DNA from: Gnetum montanum
Taxonomy: Eukaryota; Streptophyta; Gnetopsida; Gnetales; Gnetaceae
DNA: 64,000 bases
Direction: 5' to 3'
NCBI GenBank assembly: GCA_015680685.1
Contig: MNCI01025588.1
Span: forward strand, 212,286-276,285
Made by a program: the position numbers and the translations under genes. The notes beneath the pieces are model-generated. The model saw only the letters and a list, made by a program, of their open reading frames with translations, searched no databases and had not been told where the DNA came from. Positions 12,135-24,000 of this stretch are shown here, piece by piece; within the stretch, counting starts at the first letter, position 1; every line of letters begins with the position of its first letter.

Positions 12135-12977
12135 TGATGAGTGACGAGGTACCCCTACACTCAACCATACGAATACGAGCGTTACATGCACGATCCAGTC
12201 AAACTTCGCAGACGGACTAGTTGTGGTGCCTAGATAGTTAGTCTTAGGTCGCAGTTTGCTGTCATCCCACCTAGACTAGTATTAGCTTTGTCATGTATGG
12301 TTTAGTCCAGAGTGAGGTGTATGATGGGTTTATAATCTAATGCTACTCCTAAAGGCAATGGAAGATAATATTAACAAAGCTAAGGGAGAAAGGGTAAGAG
12401 AATCTAATCTAGCCTAAGTGCGATGAGCATCCATTCCTTGATTATCGGTACACATCTTGGACTTCGTGCATGACTACGACTGGGATTACCAAGCGCAGAT
12501 CCTAGGTACGCTACTGGGTTACCAAGTAGTCACACTTAAATGCTCATAACCAAGTTGTACTCATTTCGTGGTTTAACATGAGATAAGGGGAAGAGAGACT
12601 AATTAGGAAAGAAGTAAATAACAAATAAATAAATAAATAAACAAAGTGAATGCTACAATGATGAAGTAATCTCGATCTTTATTGCCAGTCATGTGCGTGT
12701 CCAAGTACGTCAGACTCGAATAAAGGATGCCATACAATTACATTCACCACACTGCAGGCATACACGGGAAAAATAATCTATCTCTGGAGGGATCAAACTG
12801 CCAGAGTTTTGCTACTGTCTAACTCTAGATGCCTAAAACTGGGAAAGCCACCTCTTATTTATAGACATTGAGGCAGATTGTGATATCGCGTATGCGATAT
12901 CACGGGGGATGCGATATTGGGGCTGCTGCGATATCGCGTACGTGTTATCGCAGCGTATGTGATATCGCTTCCCATCA
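12135..12977 (-). repeat. family-A solo LTR (copy A3) nested in A2
   Basis: 843 bp, TGATG at one end and CATCA at the other. It is flanked by GCTTA on both sides (12130-12134 and 12978-12982), the 5-bp target duplication expected for LTR integration. It lies inverted inside A2. It is richer in GC and CpG than the other four copies, so it is the least decayed. A TATA box (TCTATAAATAAGAGG, minus strand) is near 12855-12868. Confidence 0.85.
12873..12972 (-). repeat. palindromic GCGATATCGC cluster in the U3 of A3
   Basis: About five copies of GCGATATCGC or close variants occur in 100 bp upstream (in LTR sense) of the TATA box. Each is a self-complementary 10-mer, so they could be binding sites for a dimeric factor. 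Older copies have related but decayed motifs at the same place. Confidence 0.6.
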
Positions 12978-13024
12978 GCTTATGATTCATATGGTTGGAT
13001 ATAGGAGATACCCATTGCTCATCA

Positions 13025-13600
13025 AAATATATCAATATTTCTTTAGCTAGAGTGGAGGATTACTAGATGTTATCTGGCTCTCATATTAATTGATAAAAAA
13101 TTTATATTTATTATAATGACAATATTAATGAGTGGGTTACTCTCAAGTCTTGAAAAAGCTGATAAAAAATTTCAATCTCGAAACGTTTGAAGTACCTTTT
13201 TCTGATGAGCCTAATCTAAATATTTTATGGAATTATGTGATTGATAAAATTAGATAGAAGCTTGATAAATAGAAAAAAAAAGCTCATCCTTATTGGTAAA
13301 CTTTTAGTTATTAAGTAGATGCTTTAATTTACTCATGTTTATCACTCTAGTTATTTGACTTCTTAGAAAACTTTATATGATAAAATTGATCGTATTATTT
13401 GTTAGTTTCTATGCTCTACTAAGTAACATAAAAAGGCTTTTCTAGAGTTACTTGGAATATTTACACTAATAGTAAGAAAGATGAAGGATTTGACCTCATT
13501 AATTATTATAACTAGGGTGTTTTTCATGTAGCAAAATGGATTGAAAAATACATTGATGAAGATAATGTTTAGATGCTCTTTTTAATAAACTTATGGAAGA
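13025..13600 (+). pseudogene. LINE reverse transcriptase, C-terminal part, broken
   Basis: Frames with several stops read KxxGFSRVTWNIYTN then KKDEGFDLINYYNxGVFHVAKWIEKYI. This matches the plant LINE stretch after RT (typically W..VC.PK..GGLGI.....N.A.LAKW). The element continues at 14578, on the other side of a solo LTR. Confidence 0.6.
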
Positions 13601-14577
13601 TGATGAAACATCAACAAGACTAGTTGCATCAATGCATGCTTGTCAACATAACCCCATTGACATATCCGCGTTGACACATGGTAGGATGTGTTGACATAGA
13701 TATGTCAATGTTGATGCAATTAATGCCTATATAAATATACTTACCCCTTACATTTATGACACCTTTCGATCTTAGTTGTAGCTGAACTCTTACAGTTTCT
13801 TCTTTCTAGGGTTAGAATATTTCCCTTTGAGTGCCCACAATGTGGATTTATGAGTGTTTATTATGTTTTATTTGAGTGCTTATGTACTTGAACACATTGG
13901 CATGAACAAAAATAAAATTGATATTTCCTACATCCATTACAACACTTAGAATAGTTTACTATTTCTATTTAATACTTTAATTTCCATGCACTTTTCATTT
14001 ATGCTCTTAAATAGTTAATATAATTAATCATAAAACACATGAGTATGACCATGTCAAACATAATGTATTAATGCTTAGTAATTCCAGTAGTGGATATTTG
14101 GTACACCCAATAATAGCTATTTAGTAACCCAATAGTATTAATGTTGGTTCAGGATATGTACGACAAGTGGGAACAGATACTCCATGTTAGGATAGTTAGT
14201 CATTGGATTAGTTAATTAGTTAGATATTTAATTATTAAATCTCTTTACTGTATTTCTATAATTATTTTTAACATATTTATTCTCCTAATAACTAAATATC
14301 TAACTAATTAACTAATCCAATAACTAATTAATGCATTAGGAGAATAAATATGTTAAAAATAATTATAGAAATACACATCTTATGAATTAACCACAGTTAA
14401 TCATACGCACAGTTAACATACAAGTATGGATTAAGAAGACAATGACCTTGCAACTCCATGATTCAATATTTAAGAATATAGGCCACTTGGGTAACTAAGT
14501 TTACAAAATTTGACTGGGTCACTAGTGAACACTTGTGATTCGTATGGTTGGGCGTAGGGGATACCCACCACTCATTA
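13601..14577 (+). repeat. family-A solo LTR (copy A4) inside the LINE
   Basis: Starts TGATGAAAC, ends CTCATTA (from CTCATCA), and is 977 bp. Flanking pentamers are GAAGA (13596-13600) and GAAGG (14578-14582), a target duplication with one change. The TATA box is near 13727. It is longer than other copies because of the inverted duplication at 14195-14375. Confidence 0.75.
14195..14375. repeat. interleaved inverted duplication (A-B-A'-B')
   Basis: A perfect 41-bp inverted repeat lies at 14249-14289 and 14335-14375. The spacer (about 14290-14334) is itself the reverse complement of about 14195-14240. The order is A, B, A', B', not nested arms. Copy A2 lacks the extra segment. So a reverse-complement copy of this LTR's own sequence was inserted between its two halves, as expected of a template switch during replication. 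Confidence 0.85.
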
Positions 14578-15900
14578 GAAGGAAAATCTAAAAATAATAA
14601 TAGTTGATCTTCTAATAACTTTCTTTACTGTCCTTTTTTCCATAGATCATTTCTATTCTTAGTTCTCTAGTTCTTAAAAAAAATTGGAAGATAAGTTGTA
14701 AGCTTAGTAAGTACTAGAATTATGATCATATTATAGTTTAGAATATATGCTTAAGAAAATTAGCCCATGGTAACTTCCTTTTAATGAAGGAGATTGTGTT
14801 ACTAATTCATCTAGATTGTGTACCACTTAGAGTAAATTTGATGTCTATGTAGTTTCTTATCTACAAATGCATAATAGATGGATTATATAGAAGACGACTT
14901 CTAGCCTTTATGTTCAAAATAAAAAGAGAAAAAAAGAATTTGAAAAATTAGTTTGTGATCTTGAAAATTTATTTAAAGTTAACAATAGTTGGCATTAGAA
15001 TTTTCCAGACAATTTTTGTAAGGGTGGTAAATTTGTTATGTTTTTTAACTTTAAAGTTGTGTACCATATTATTACAAAGAATGATTTTATTTATAAAAAA
15101 TTCAATAAGGCATATAAAATGAAATTATCATTACACTTTTGGATGAGAAAAATGGAAGATATTTGGAGAGTTTCTACCTTTCTAAAAATTTGTATTTTAT
15201 AGTATCACATTCATTAAGGCTTTTCTATTAGCACTCATCTTAAAGATATAGGAATTGTTTCTTCTCAATGTTCTCTTTATGAAAGTGAAGACTCATTTTC
15301 TCATGTTTTTTTGAGTATCATATCATACAACATGCTTAGAAATGAATATCAAAAATTTATGAAAACTTTTAACAAAGCACCAATTATATCATTCTTTGTG
15401 ATCAACCTACTTTACCCACTTTCTTTCTTTGCATTTAGAAGTATCTTCAATCGATTTTTCTTTAATCTATTTGAAAGCTTTGATGTGTTTTTATTTTAAA
15501 GTATCAAGAGCATAACTATTATCTTTATTATAGAGGTAAATATCATATTCTCAAAGATGTTGCTTGTTAGTTACAACCCAATAAAAACTATGCAATTAAT
15601 TTTTTTCTTCCATTAGAAACTTATTGCATCTATTACTATTTATTTATTATTTCTAATTGATGCTTTCTTTATAAGAAATCCATTAGTAAGAAATAGAAAT
15701 CCATGAAGGTGCTTTTGAATAAGTGCAAGATATGATCCTTTTCCTATACTAGAGAAGATGTTTTTTAAGAATAGTTGTAAGGATGAAAACCTAAAAAGAC
15801 ATTTCCATAACTGTTGTAATTTTTCTTTAGACTCTCTCTTTTTTGAATTAATGTATTATGAATTTTTTGATATTATTATTCATTTTTAAATCTAATAATT
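14578..15900 (+). pseudogene. LINE 3' part with zf-RVT-like domain, broken
   Basis: Continuation of the LINE after the solo LTR. Near 15140-15310 the frame reads MRKMEDIWRVSTFLKI, then GIVSSQCSLYESEDSFSHVF. This fits the zinc-binding zf-RVT domain at the end of plant LINE ORF2 (W.......KIK.F.W...., then C.LC...E...H.F..C), with the cysteines partly lost. An AT-rich tail with many stops follows to about 15.9 kb. Confidence 0.55.
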
Positions 15901-17150
15901 TTCTCTCCCTTTCAAAAAGAAGAATATTATTCTTTTATGGTTAAATATTGCAATGATACATTTGAATGAACTTGACAAGTATCATGGGTTTTGTGTGACA
16001 TGGAAATCTTCGACAAGTATAGCTACATATGCTAGTTGTATGATTTCTCTATGTGTTATGTTATGTACCTTGTGACTACAAAGCTATTATGTGTGATGGT
16101 TATACTAATTAATGATAGTTCATCCATTGATGTTTTCATGGATCTTATATATGTATTTTATTTGATCAAAGTTTATGTTTAGTCAATTGATTATACCCAT
16201 ATTTTATGGATTAGTATTTGTGATCATATGTGAGAGCAGACTACTAGTATTTTGTTAATTGGTTTTAGTGATTATGTAGTTTGGTATTTGTAATGGATTT
16301 TATGGTGGAGTTTTATGTGAGATGAGTTTGTGGATTAGAATGACTTTTCTTGAGTTTGTTTTGGAAACATCATGTCTAGCTTATGATTAGGGTTGAGAGT
16401 TTTTTACCATAAAAACTTCACACTCCTTTTCCATTGGGCATAGTTGACATTCATTACTAAAAGTGAAAGCTTTGTTGGATTATGGATTTGTGATGGCATG
16501 ATTGTGTTCATGTGTCTATGGCTTGTGTGCTATTGTGTTCATGCAAAGTTGTACATGTGTTCATCTACCTTGATTTTTGTGATTCTATTATTAGGTGAGG
16601 ATTATTGAATCTTTTTCTCATAATTATGATTCTAGTCAATTTTTTGTATTGTAGTTTAGATGTGATTTGGATGGAGTTTCTGATTTTTGGGCAATGTACT
16701 ACTATTATGCTTATATGGCTTTTGGAAATTTAGTAACTAATGTATAGATCTTTATTTTATAATTTCAATTATGTATTTAATGTATTCTATGAACAATAGT
16801 GTATAATTCAAGTGTGAGGATTTTGTACTAATTTATAGTTATTCTAAGATCTTTAGGTCTCAATATTGATGAAATTTTTTTTAGGAAGTTTTGCACAATT
16901 TCTAGTCATCATTTTTTGTGGCCATTAAAAAATAATGAGAACTTCATGATTTCTTAGGTTTTGTATCTTTTCCATGTAAGTTGATGTTTTAAGGATTTTT
17001 CTTCTAGGTTTTGGATTATGGATATTTCCTATAATGCCTCATCATAGGGTCTTCTGGTATAGTGTAATGTTTTGTTATGTGTGATTAGATGCATTTGGGG
17101 CATGTAGACATGTGTAGTTAGTATGATATTATGATTATATATTTTCTTTC
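15900..17150. other. no gene recognised
   Basis: AT-rich, T-skewed on the plus strand, no open frame of note. I see no motif that assigns it to an element class. Confidence 0.5.
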
Positions 17151-17154
17151 AAAT

Positions 17155-17330
17155 AATAAGATATTAGCCTAGTGGTAAGACTCTTTATTGGAAAGTTCCA
17201 AGTCATGGGTTCAATTCTGGTGGATAATGCTAAGTTATAAAATTCTAATTAGACTATATAACTTGGGCAATGTTGTGTGTATATGTGTATTTTATTACCA
17301 TGACTATGCACACTAATCTTATAAGATGTG
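17155..17330 (+). mobile_element. tRNA-derived SINE, probable
   Basis: TAGCCTAGTGG at 17165-17175 fits the RNA polymerase III A box (TRGYNNANNNG), and GTTCAATTC at 17209-17217 fits the B box (GWTCRANNC). Together they form the usual tRNA-like head of a plant SINE. The tail is AT-rich with TG/TA runs. It is not a tRNA gene: no cloverleaf or anticodon arm could be drawn. Its right edge is uncertain. Confidence 0.5.
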
Positions 17331-18700
17331 TTAGACAAATATTTGTAGTTGTAGGAAAAGAAGACTTAAACTTATAAGTAGTAGTTTAGTATGTGTATAT
17401 GACCTATGCTTAATTTATGACATTTGGATTTCTCATGTAGTGGTTATGAGTTGTGGGTCTTAGGGGTATTCATTGGAACTTATGATATTCATATGATGGA
17501 AAAGTAAAAAGCTAAAATTATAATTTTAATTCATAAAAAATAAAACATATTTCATTCTTCTTCCTTCCTATTTATGATATTTTGGTTTTGGGTGAAACCC
17601 TTCTCTCTTTTATTCTTCTTTTGTTTTTGGTAGATTTTGATAGTTCTAAGGTTATTTGGAAATTGATCTATGGCTAGTAGCTCTAGTGGACTAGGAAAAA
17701 GTTTTGTTTGAGTTAGTATATTGTTGTAACTATTACCATTTTTCAGTAGTTTCAATTAATTCAATGGGTAGTATTTACCTATTCCTTGATTTTCTGTTTT
17801 GGATTGGTGTGCATGATCATCAACCTAGAGTTTTGGGATGAAAAGGATTTAGATGTTTTGCAAACACATTTTTAAGTCTCATGTGTGTATTATGTGGTGT
17901 TTTTGTAATATGATTTTATGTTTCTAAATATGATTGGATTAAATGATATTAATGTGGATTTGCAGGAAGTGAGAGCTACTAGTATTATAGTGGGTGCTTT
18001 GCAATGTTCTAGGAATTGTATGGGACTTGTTTACCATGCGATTAGTTCATGTACTTTCTATTACTTAGATTATTGATGGTCTAGTTGTAGTAAGGATTTA
18101 GATGGAACTATGAGCTATGGTGTCCTCTCACTTTGAAGTTTTGACTTTAACACAAGTTATGGTATCCTCGCAATACTATCACAATACCCTTATGATGTAA
18201 TTGTGGTAGAGAGTCTTAGTAGGTATGAGTTACAATAGAGTCATGATAGAATCATATGATGGGAATAATTTATTTTCTATTTTAAGTTTTATTCTTAGGG
18301 TGGTTTCTGTTGGAAATGTGGTTGGCTTGTGGTTGTGGCCATGACTACACCACAACTTATGGTGAGCTTGCATTGGACAATAAATGAAGGACCATGAGCT
18401 GTGATGCAATTATGGTGAGGAATACATGTCTAGTTTATATCACCAACAAAGTAGACTGGGAGTAATGGCTAATTGGATAGCCTTGGGTTATTCCCTTGGG
18501 ATGAGTTGAGACTATCTTGGCTTTGTCTTGCTAGGTTATATTGTTGGTTACATACATTGTTTTATTTAAGTATTATAGAACTAGATGCTTGGGTTACAAG
18601 GATAATACACATGACATAGATTGGCTTGTGTTGTGTGTATGATACTTATAATGCTAAGCATTTATATTATTTTATGTAAGTCTTGTTTGATTAGTGCATG
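17331..18700. other. no gene recognised
   Basis: AT-rich DNA. The short minus-strand frame 17755-17552 is lysine/asparagine-rich and looks like chance. Words such as ACAACTTATGGT recur around 18.1-18.4 kb without a clear period. Confidence 0.5.
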
Positions 18701-18729
18701 AGCCAAATTGGTTGATATAGTATGGATTG

Positions 18730-19095
18730 AGGATGACACATGTAGCACATGTTTCTTATGGTTATTTGATTAAGAAAAGTTTATGGACAATTCCCATAGC
18801 ATGGGTTTCTTATGATCATTAAGCTAGTATAAGTATGATTTGGTTAGTACATCAGCCAAATTGATATGGATTAATATGGTATCAATTGAGGATGATGCAT
18901 GTAGCATGGGTTACTTATAGTCATCAAATTGGGACAAGTTCATGGATAATGCATATAGCATGGGTTACTTGTGATCATTAGGTTTATTATAGATTCATGA
19001 TGATGCATGTAGCATAGGTTTTTTTTTCATTGTTAGGTTTGTCATAGATTTGGGATGATGCACATAGCACAAGTTGCTTATGACCATGTGATGGA
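18730..19095 (+). repeat. degenerate ~54-bp tandem repeat
   Basis: The motif GATGCATGTAGCATGGGTT followed by CTTATGGTCAT-like sequence recurs near 18730, 18784, 18891, 18946, 19000 and 19054. Spacing is about 54-55 bp, with one gap of two units filled by a partial duplication of upstream sequence. Confidence 0.7.
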
Positions 19096-20760
19096 TAGAG
19101 TTGACATGGGGAAGTGGATTGGTTGGTAGTGAGATAACTTGAACGTGGACTGGATGCCCCTCCATCTAGAAGGGAGAGAGCATAAGTAGGATCATATTAT
19201 TGGTATGAGGTCTAGGAGAGTCATAGATCATATCTAGATTTACTTTTGATAAGACTAGTGGCTTACGACTACCGACTAGTAAGCATTGGCACCAAAAGTG
19301 ATAATGAAGCTAATAAAAGACTTGCAAGTATGCAATAGAGAGTGGTACTTATGATAATGAATACATGTTTTACATTAAGTGTGATTGTGTCAGTTATTAT
19401 AGGAATTAATGATTAGTCAGGATTTGGGACATAGCTTACTAGATGAACTAGGTATAGGTTGCAGGGTCACTGGTTATCATGTGGTTTGATTCATTTTGAT
19501 ATGGTTTGGATTTAGTATGGTTATACATTGGTATGATTTAGGATATCAATACAAGTCTTGAAACATAGTATGCTTGGATATGTTATGTTTGGTTAAGTTG
19601 AGATCTAGATGACGTGATGCACAATTGATAATAACTTTGTTGGTTGATATGGTGTTTGATTACAAGCCTTTAATTATACTATTGGTATGCTTGTTGTGTG
19701 TGCATGCTTGGATGTGTACTAACATTGATATAGGTTGTGCGCACTTCATTTCTCTCCTCTAGTGCAAAGTCTATCAAGCATTCTATAGGAAAAATATAAA
19801 GACTCCCCACTCAATTCTTGCTTATCATATTTTATGTAGGTAATGGAGTTAGGAGCATTGAAGATTACCAAGATTGAAAGAAAGAGTGGAAGCATGGTCT
19901 CTTTATATGTAGTTGTACTTTTGTACTTATTTTCTAAATAGATGGACATATCTACTCATGGAGTTGGTTTGAACAACTATTGATTTGTGTTAATGCTATG
20001 CATAGTGTATATATTATATATCATGAACTTTTCAACATAGACTTAGATGACATGAGATGTTACTTTTCTATTTAGTTTGAACTAGAAATGATGGTGTGAC
20101 ATATGCATATGGATGTGTGTGTGTGTGTGTGAGTAGTTGGTTTTGATTATGTGTTTGTTACTTGATTTTTCTTTATTATAGGATAGGAATTGATTCTTTA
20201 GCTATCTTTTGGTCCATCACACACATGTGAGTACCTTTTTCTTTGTTCATGCACATTAGTTGATCCCCATCCTAAGCTTGATTTGAGTGAAACAAGTTAA
20301 TTGTTATATTTTTCTTACAATTTGACATCTTGTAGTTTGACATTATGATGTTGTGGATTTATCAACTTGATATTTTGATGATCTAAAAATATATGGACAT
20401 CATTTGGAGTTGGAATTTAGCCAAACTAGCGTTCACACTGTAATCACAAGTTTACTAGAAGTCCTAGTATTGGTGCTAATCACAAGTCATGATAAATTCA
20501 TCATCACCTAACCATAGGTTGTGATCCAACTATGATGAATCATAGGATGCAAAAATGCAAAGATGTGTTTGATTGTGGTTTTCTATATAAATCATGGATT
20601 ATGATCTATCGACCAAGGGTTATGATTTGATCATGGTTGTTACCATTTTGACCTTTCTATTTTATTCTTTTTTTCATTAAGTTTTGTACTTTCCCATGAA
20701 TTGTATGATATTGTGTTTTGATCACTATAGGTGATGGTGGTAGGTTTGTTTTAGTGAGTG
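19096..20760. other. no gene recognised; (TG)n microsatellite
   Basis: AT-rich DNA with a (TG)n tract at about 20114-20131. Words such as TGATCCAACTATGATGA recur loosely at 20.4-20.6 kb. No coding signal. Confidence 0.5.
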
Positions 20761-20761
20761 G

Positions 20762-21095
20762 TAATGCATCACATGGTGTGTTTCCTCGCTTGGTATTTTG
20801 CCTGCCTCACTTGGTATTTTGCCTTATGTAGTGTGCCAACTCACATGCTATACTACTTCACATCATGTACAAACTCATGTGGTGCACTATCTCACCTCGT
20901 GTGTTGTCTCATGTGGTGTACTACCTTACCTTATGTGTCACCTCACATGATGCACTAACTCATGTGGTATACTTCCTTACATGATGTGTTGCCTCATCTT
21001 TTGTGCTATCTCACTTGGTGTTCTAGCTCACCTCATGAATACCTTACTTGGTAAGGTGCCTTATATGGTGTGCTCTCTCATGTGATGAGGCATCT
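20762..21095 (+). repeat. minisatellite, unit about 18-20 bp
   Basis: Around 17 diverged copies of a unit like CTCATGTGGTGTACTACCT run almost without a break. The unit length varies by a few bases and the copies differ mainly by transitions. It encodes an unusual Cys/His-rich frame (20758-20958) that I take as a by-product. Confidence 0.8.
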
Positions 21096-21870
21096 AATTA
21101 CTTCTATTATAGGTTATGTAAGTATAAATATCAAAGGAGTAAAGCATGAAAGGAACATTTATTTTTAACAATTTTTCCTTTGCATTTTTTAAGAAGTGAT
21201 TCTCCTCCTTCCTTGGGTAAGTATGTCATTTATTTTTCTTTGTATTTCTTAGTCATTACTTCACCATATAGTAAGATTCTGTCGAAGTACTATCATGATG
21301 TCATAGCTCAGAATCATTTGGTCAACACAAAGTCAAGTATTTGCATAATGAATACAGCTCAATTTCATTGCCTTAAATTTTTAAATTTTCTTTTATTGAA
21401 CCTTGATAATGATATCTTATTAATGAACCTATTTATTAAATTTAGAAATTATAATTAAATTCATATCATTAGATAGATTAGCTTAGTTGTGTAAAGCTTG
21501 TGACAATTCAACCTTGCATGAGGAGGTCATAGTTATCTAAAATGATATTGGACTATCAAGGATGTGATTGAGGAGATTTTATTGCTTTTGTGTGTTAGTT
21601 TTGCACCAATCCCATAAGGGATTGTGACATAATTTGTTATATTTTTATATTGTGATTTTTCTATAAGGAATTGCAATGAGTTTTAGTTATCATTTTATTA
21701 TTTACATTTATAAAATACATAAAAATTATAAAAATGATCATTTTCCTACCATGGAAATAGAAGTTCCTTCACTTATATTATATGTATTATAACATTTTTA
21801 TTTATTAAACATGATATACATAAGTAAATTTTACAATTCACATTCCTATCATCTTTGGTGTTTATGGTAG
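21096..21870 (+). other. unassigned, with a TATA-like box
   Basis: TATAAATA at 21123-21130 follows the minisatellite directly. An LTR with a repeat-rich U3 would look like this, but I found no partner LTR or end sequences. The open frame 21180-21458 has no recognisable domain. Confidence 0.35.
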
Positions 21871-22716
21871 GTTCACTATGCATATTGTTAATAGATCTTT
21901 CATAATATCAGCCAAGGCTCCTCCTATCATTTCATTTTTACATCTTAATCCCTTCCACAATTTCTATTATGATTCCTACTATTGCAACTATCTAGATTTC
22001 TTTTATGATGATCGCTAAGTTATCTACCTTAATCTCTTGATGGACCTCTATCTCCTTGTCTACATTTATCTTTGTCAAAGCTAGATAATGAAGAAGAAGA
22101 AGAAGAGAAGGATGGACTAGGAGAACCACCATGGCTTATGTATCTCCCTCTACAGTTACTTATTTCATTCCTTTTGATTCTACTAGAGGTTCTAGGCCTT
22201 AAAGCCCTCCATTTTCTGGGAATTGTTCCATCTCCTCTAGGATTATCTACTAAAGCTGAATGTACCCTTTGATATGTGGATTCTTTAGTATAGAAGATAG
22301 GAGGATGACAGGTAGATCAATGATGATTGGACCTTCTAGACTAGTATTTGGTGTCCTTTCATTCAGATTGGGATATTAGAGGGCATTGCATTCTTTTTCT
22401 TATCACATTCATACCTTGACTCCATAATGACATCTAGCTTGGCTATAGCCAAGACTAGATCTTAGGAGAGCTAGTTAAAACATTGATGAAGCTAATTGGT
22501 TAAGTAGAAATATAATATCATCCTACAAGTCCCTCCATCTAAATTTTTCATCTTAGTAAAAGATAAAGGTAAAACCATGTTAGTAATAGTTTGAATAAGG
22601 ATATGAAACACTTGCTTGCAATGGTTCACTTTAATTCTTCTCAATGTGGATCTTGTCATCATCTTTGCTATTATTCTTATACATAGTGGGCTAATGGTCC
22701 TACATGAAGAAGGCAT
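21870..22716 (-). pseudogene. gag: gypsy gag fragment of family A
   Basis: It starts at 22716, 75 bp inside the family-A LTR at 22791-23644. It aligns with gag of the element at 4887-11113: the segment near 22550 (an FTKMKNLDGGTCRMILYF-like piece) and an Arg/Ser-rich region near 22270-22050 with a run of serines encoded by a (GAA)n tract read in reverse. It is truncated near 21.87 kb; no protease or pol follows. Confidence 0.6.
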
Positions 22717-22790
22717 GTTTTAGTTAATAATGTATATGTGACTTAAAATATTAAATTTCTTTAAAAGAAAAAATGTTAATGCCTTTATAG

Positions 22791-23644
22791 TGATTGCTTA
22801 TGATATAACTAATTTATATCACTAGCACCATTCCTAGATGGAATTATAACCCATAGATGGAACTAGCATAATACCTAGATAGTTAAACATAAGATTGTGG
22901 GTTACTATCTTCCGAGCTATATTTGTAGTGGCCTTTAATTGTTATGATTAAGTATAGCTAAGGCACATGATGATGATATTAGTTTGGATTTTGAACTAAA
23001 CTAATTAATATAAAAGAAATTAATTGTTTAATCTAATTACCAATGAAATTAAATCCTAAACTAGCCTATGATGATTGTCTATTCCCAGCTTACCATACAC
23101 ATCCTAAACTAGTGTAACCATTACTCAAATTACTAAATGACATGTAGGCATACTAACCAGTATCATTGCAAGCTTACCAAATGATTATATGTTATGCGCA
23201 AAACTGGTAGTGCTCATTCCATTGAATTATATGTATGAGGAAAAGTAAATATTAATATAATTGCATGAAAAGTAAATTATAGTAAAAATAAATTCTATGC
23301 TAAGTCATATTATTGTAATGAATATAAATCAATCTTAATCTTATTATTGGTCATGGATTATGTCTAGGTACAATGTCACTCAAATAAAATATCATATGAT
23401 CAACTCAAATTCATGATATTGGTATTCATTGACTATTAGTAGATTATAGAAATAAATTACAAGAATTCAACTATGCTATTGATTAAACGATACATAAAAA
23501 TTGTACGTAAACCATATTAATAACATTTTTTTGTAATTACGTCAATGTATCTATGTTGATGTTGCATAGGCTTAGTCGACTAAGTTACGTCAATGCATCT
23601 ACATTAACTAAGCCTTTATGAAATAACACTTTTATTGTTCATTA
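22791..23644 (-). repeat. family-A LTR (copy A5), 5' LTR
   Basis: 854 bp. It aligns with A1 in the same orientation, and gag follows directly as in the first family-A element. Ends have decayed (TTCATTA for TTCATCA at 23644, TGATTG at 22791). A TATA box is not clear in this copy. Confidence 0.65.
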
Positions 23645-24000
23645 GGAAGAGTTAGAAATTCCATAGGACCCAGTGTCTAGATTGGTTAAATTAAAAACAT
23701 TATCAAAATTAGTTGAATATTTTTTCCTTGAAAATGACAAACCAATCATTATCAATGTAAAATTGACAAACCCTATAAAGAAGTTGCTTGAAGTTGTAAA
23801 AAGTGAACAAAAGTCTTTATATGATCTTATGATGAGATCTTTGGAATTAATCCACATATATGCCAACACTACTATTGTATCCACTTTTTCCATATTCTCC
23901 CTTACCAAAATAAGTGGGATTTTAACATTTCACATCAAATTCGAGCATCAAAAAGTTCCCAAAAAACACAAAAACAAATATTTTTGACTCCCAAATACCT
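23645..24000. other. unassigned, open on both strands
   Basis: A plus-strand frame of 104 codons (23673-23987) and a minus-strand frame of 88 codons (23908-23642) overlap. The plus frame reads like a protein (Lys/Leu/Ile-rich, VSRLVKLKTLSKLVEYFF near the start), but I recognise no family. Confidence 0.3.

Larger units (their letters stand above)
11294..13024 (+). repeat. family-A LTR (copy A2), interrupted by copy A3
   Basis: Starts TGACGAAAC and ends CTCATCA. Without the insertion at 12135-12977 it is about 888 bp. It aligns with A4 (13601-14577) along its length, including the TATA box near 11431. No gypsy internal region follows it, so it is probably a solo LTR. Flanks are AT-rich (AAAAT and AAATA) and a target duplication cannot be fixed. 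Confidence 0.7.

Noticed and set aside
11289-13029. Target-site duplication for solo LTR A2
   Set aside because: Flanks AAAAT and AAATA are AT-rich and out of step by a base; not convincing.
17163-17220. Functional tRNA gene
   Set aside because: Only A and B boxes fit; no acceptor pairing or anticodon arm can be drawn. Better explained as a SINE head.
20758-20958. Cys/His-rich ORF that could be a small secreted or zinc-binding peptide
   Set aside because: It is the read-through of an 18-20-bp minisatellite; no start context and no conservation.
23673-23987. Novel protein-coding gene
   Set aside because: 104 codons, open also on the reverse strand, between two element remains, with no domain and no second copy in the window; left as unassigned.
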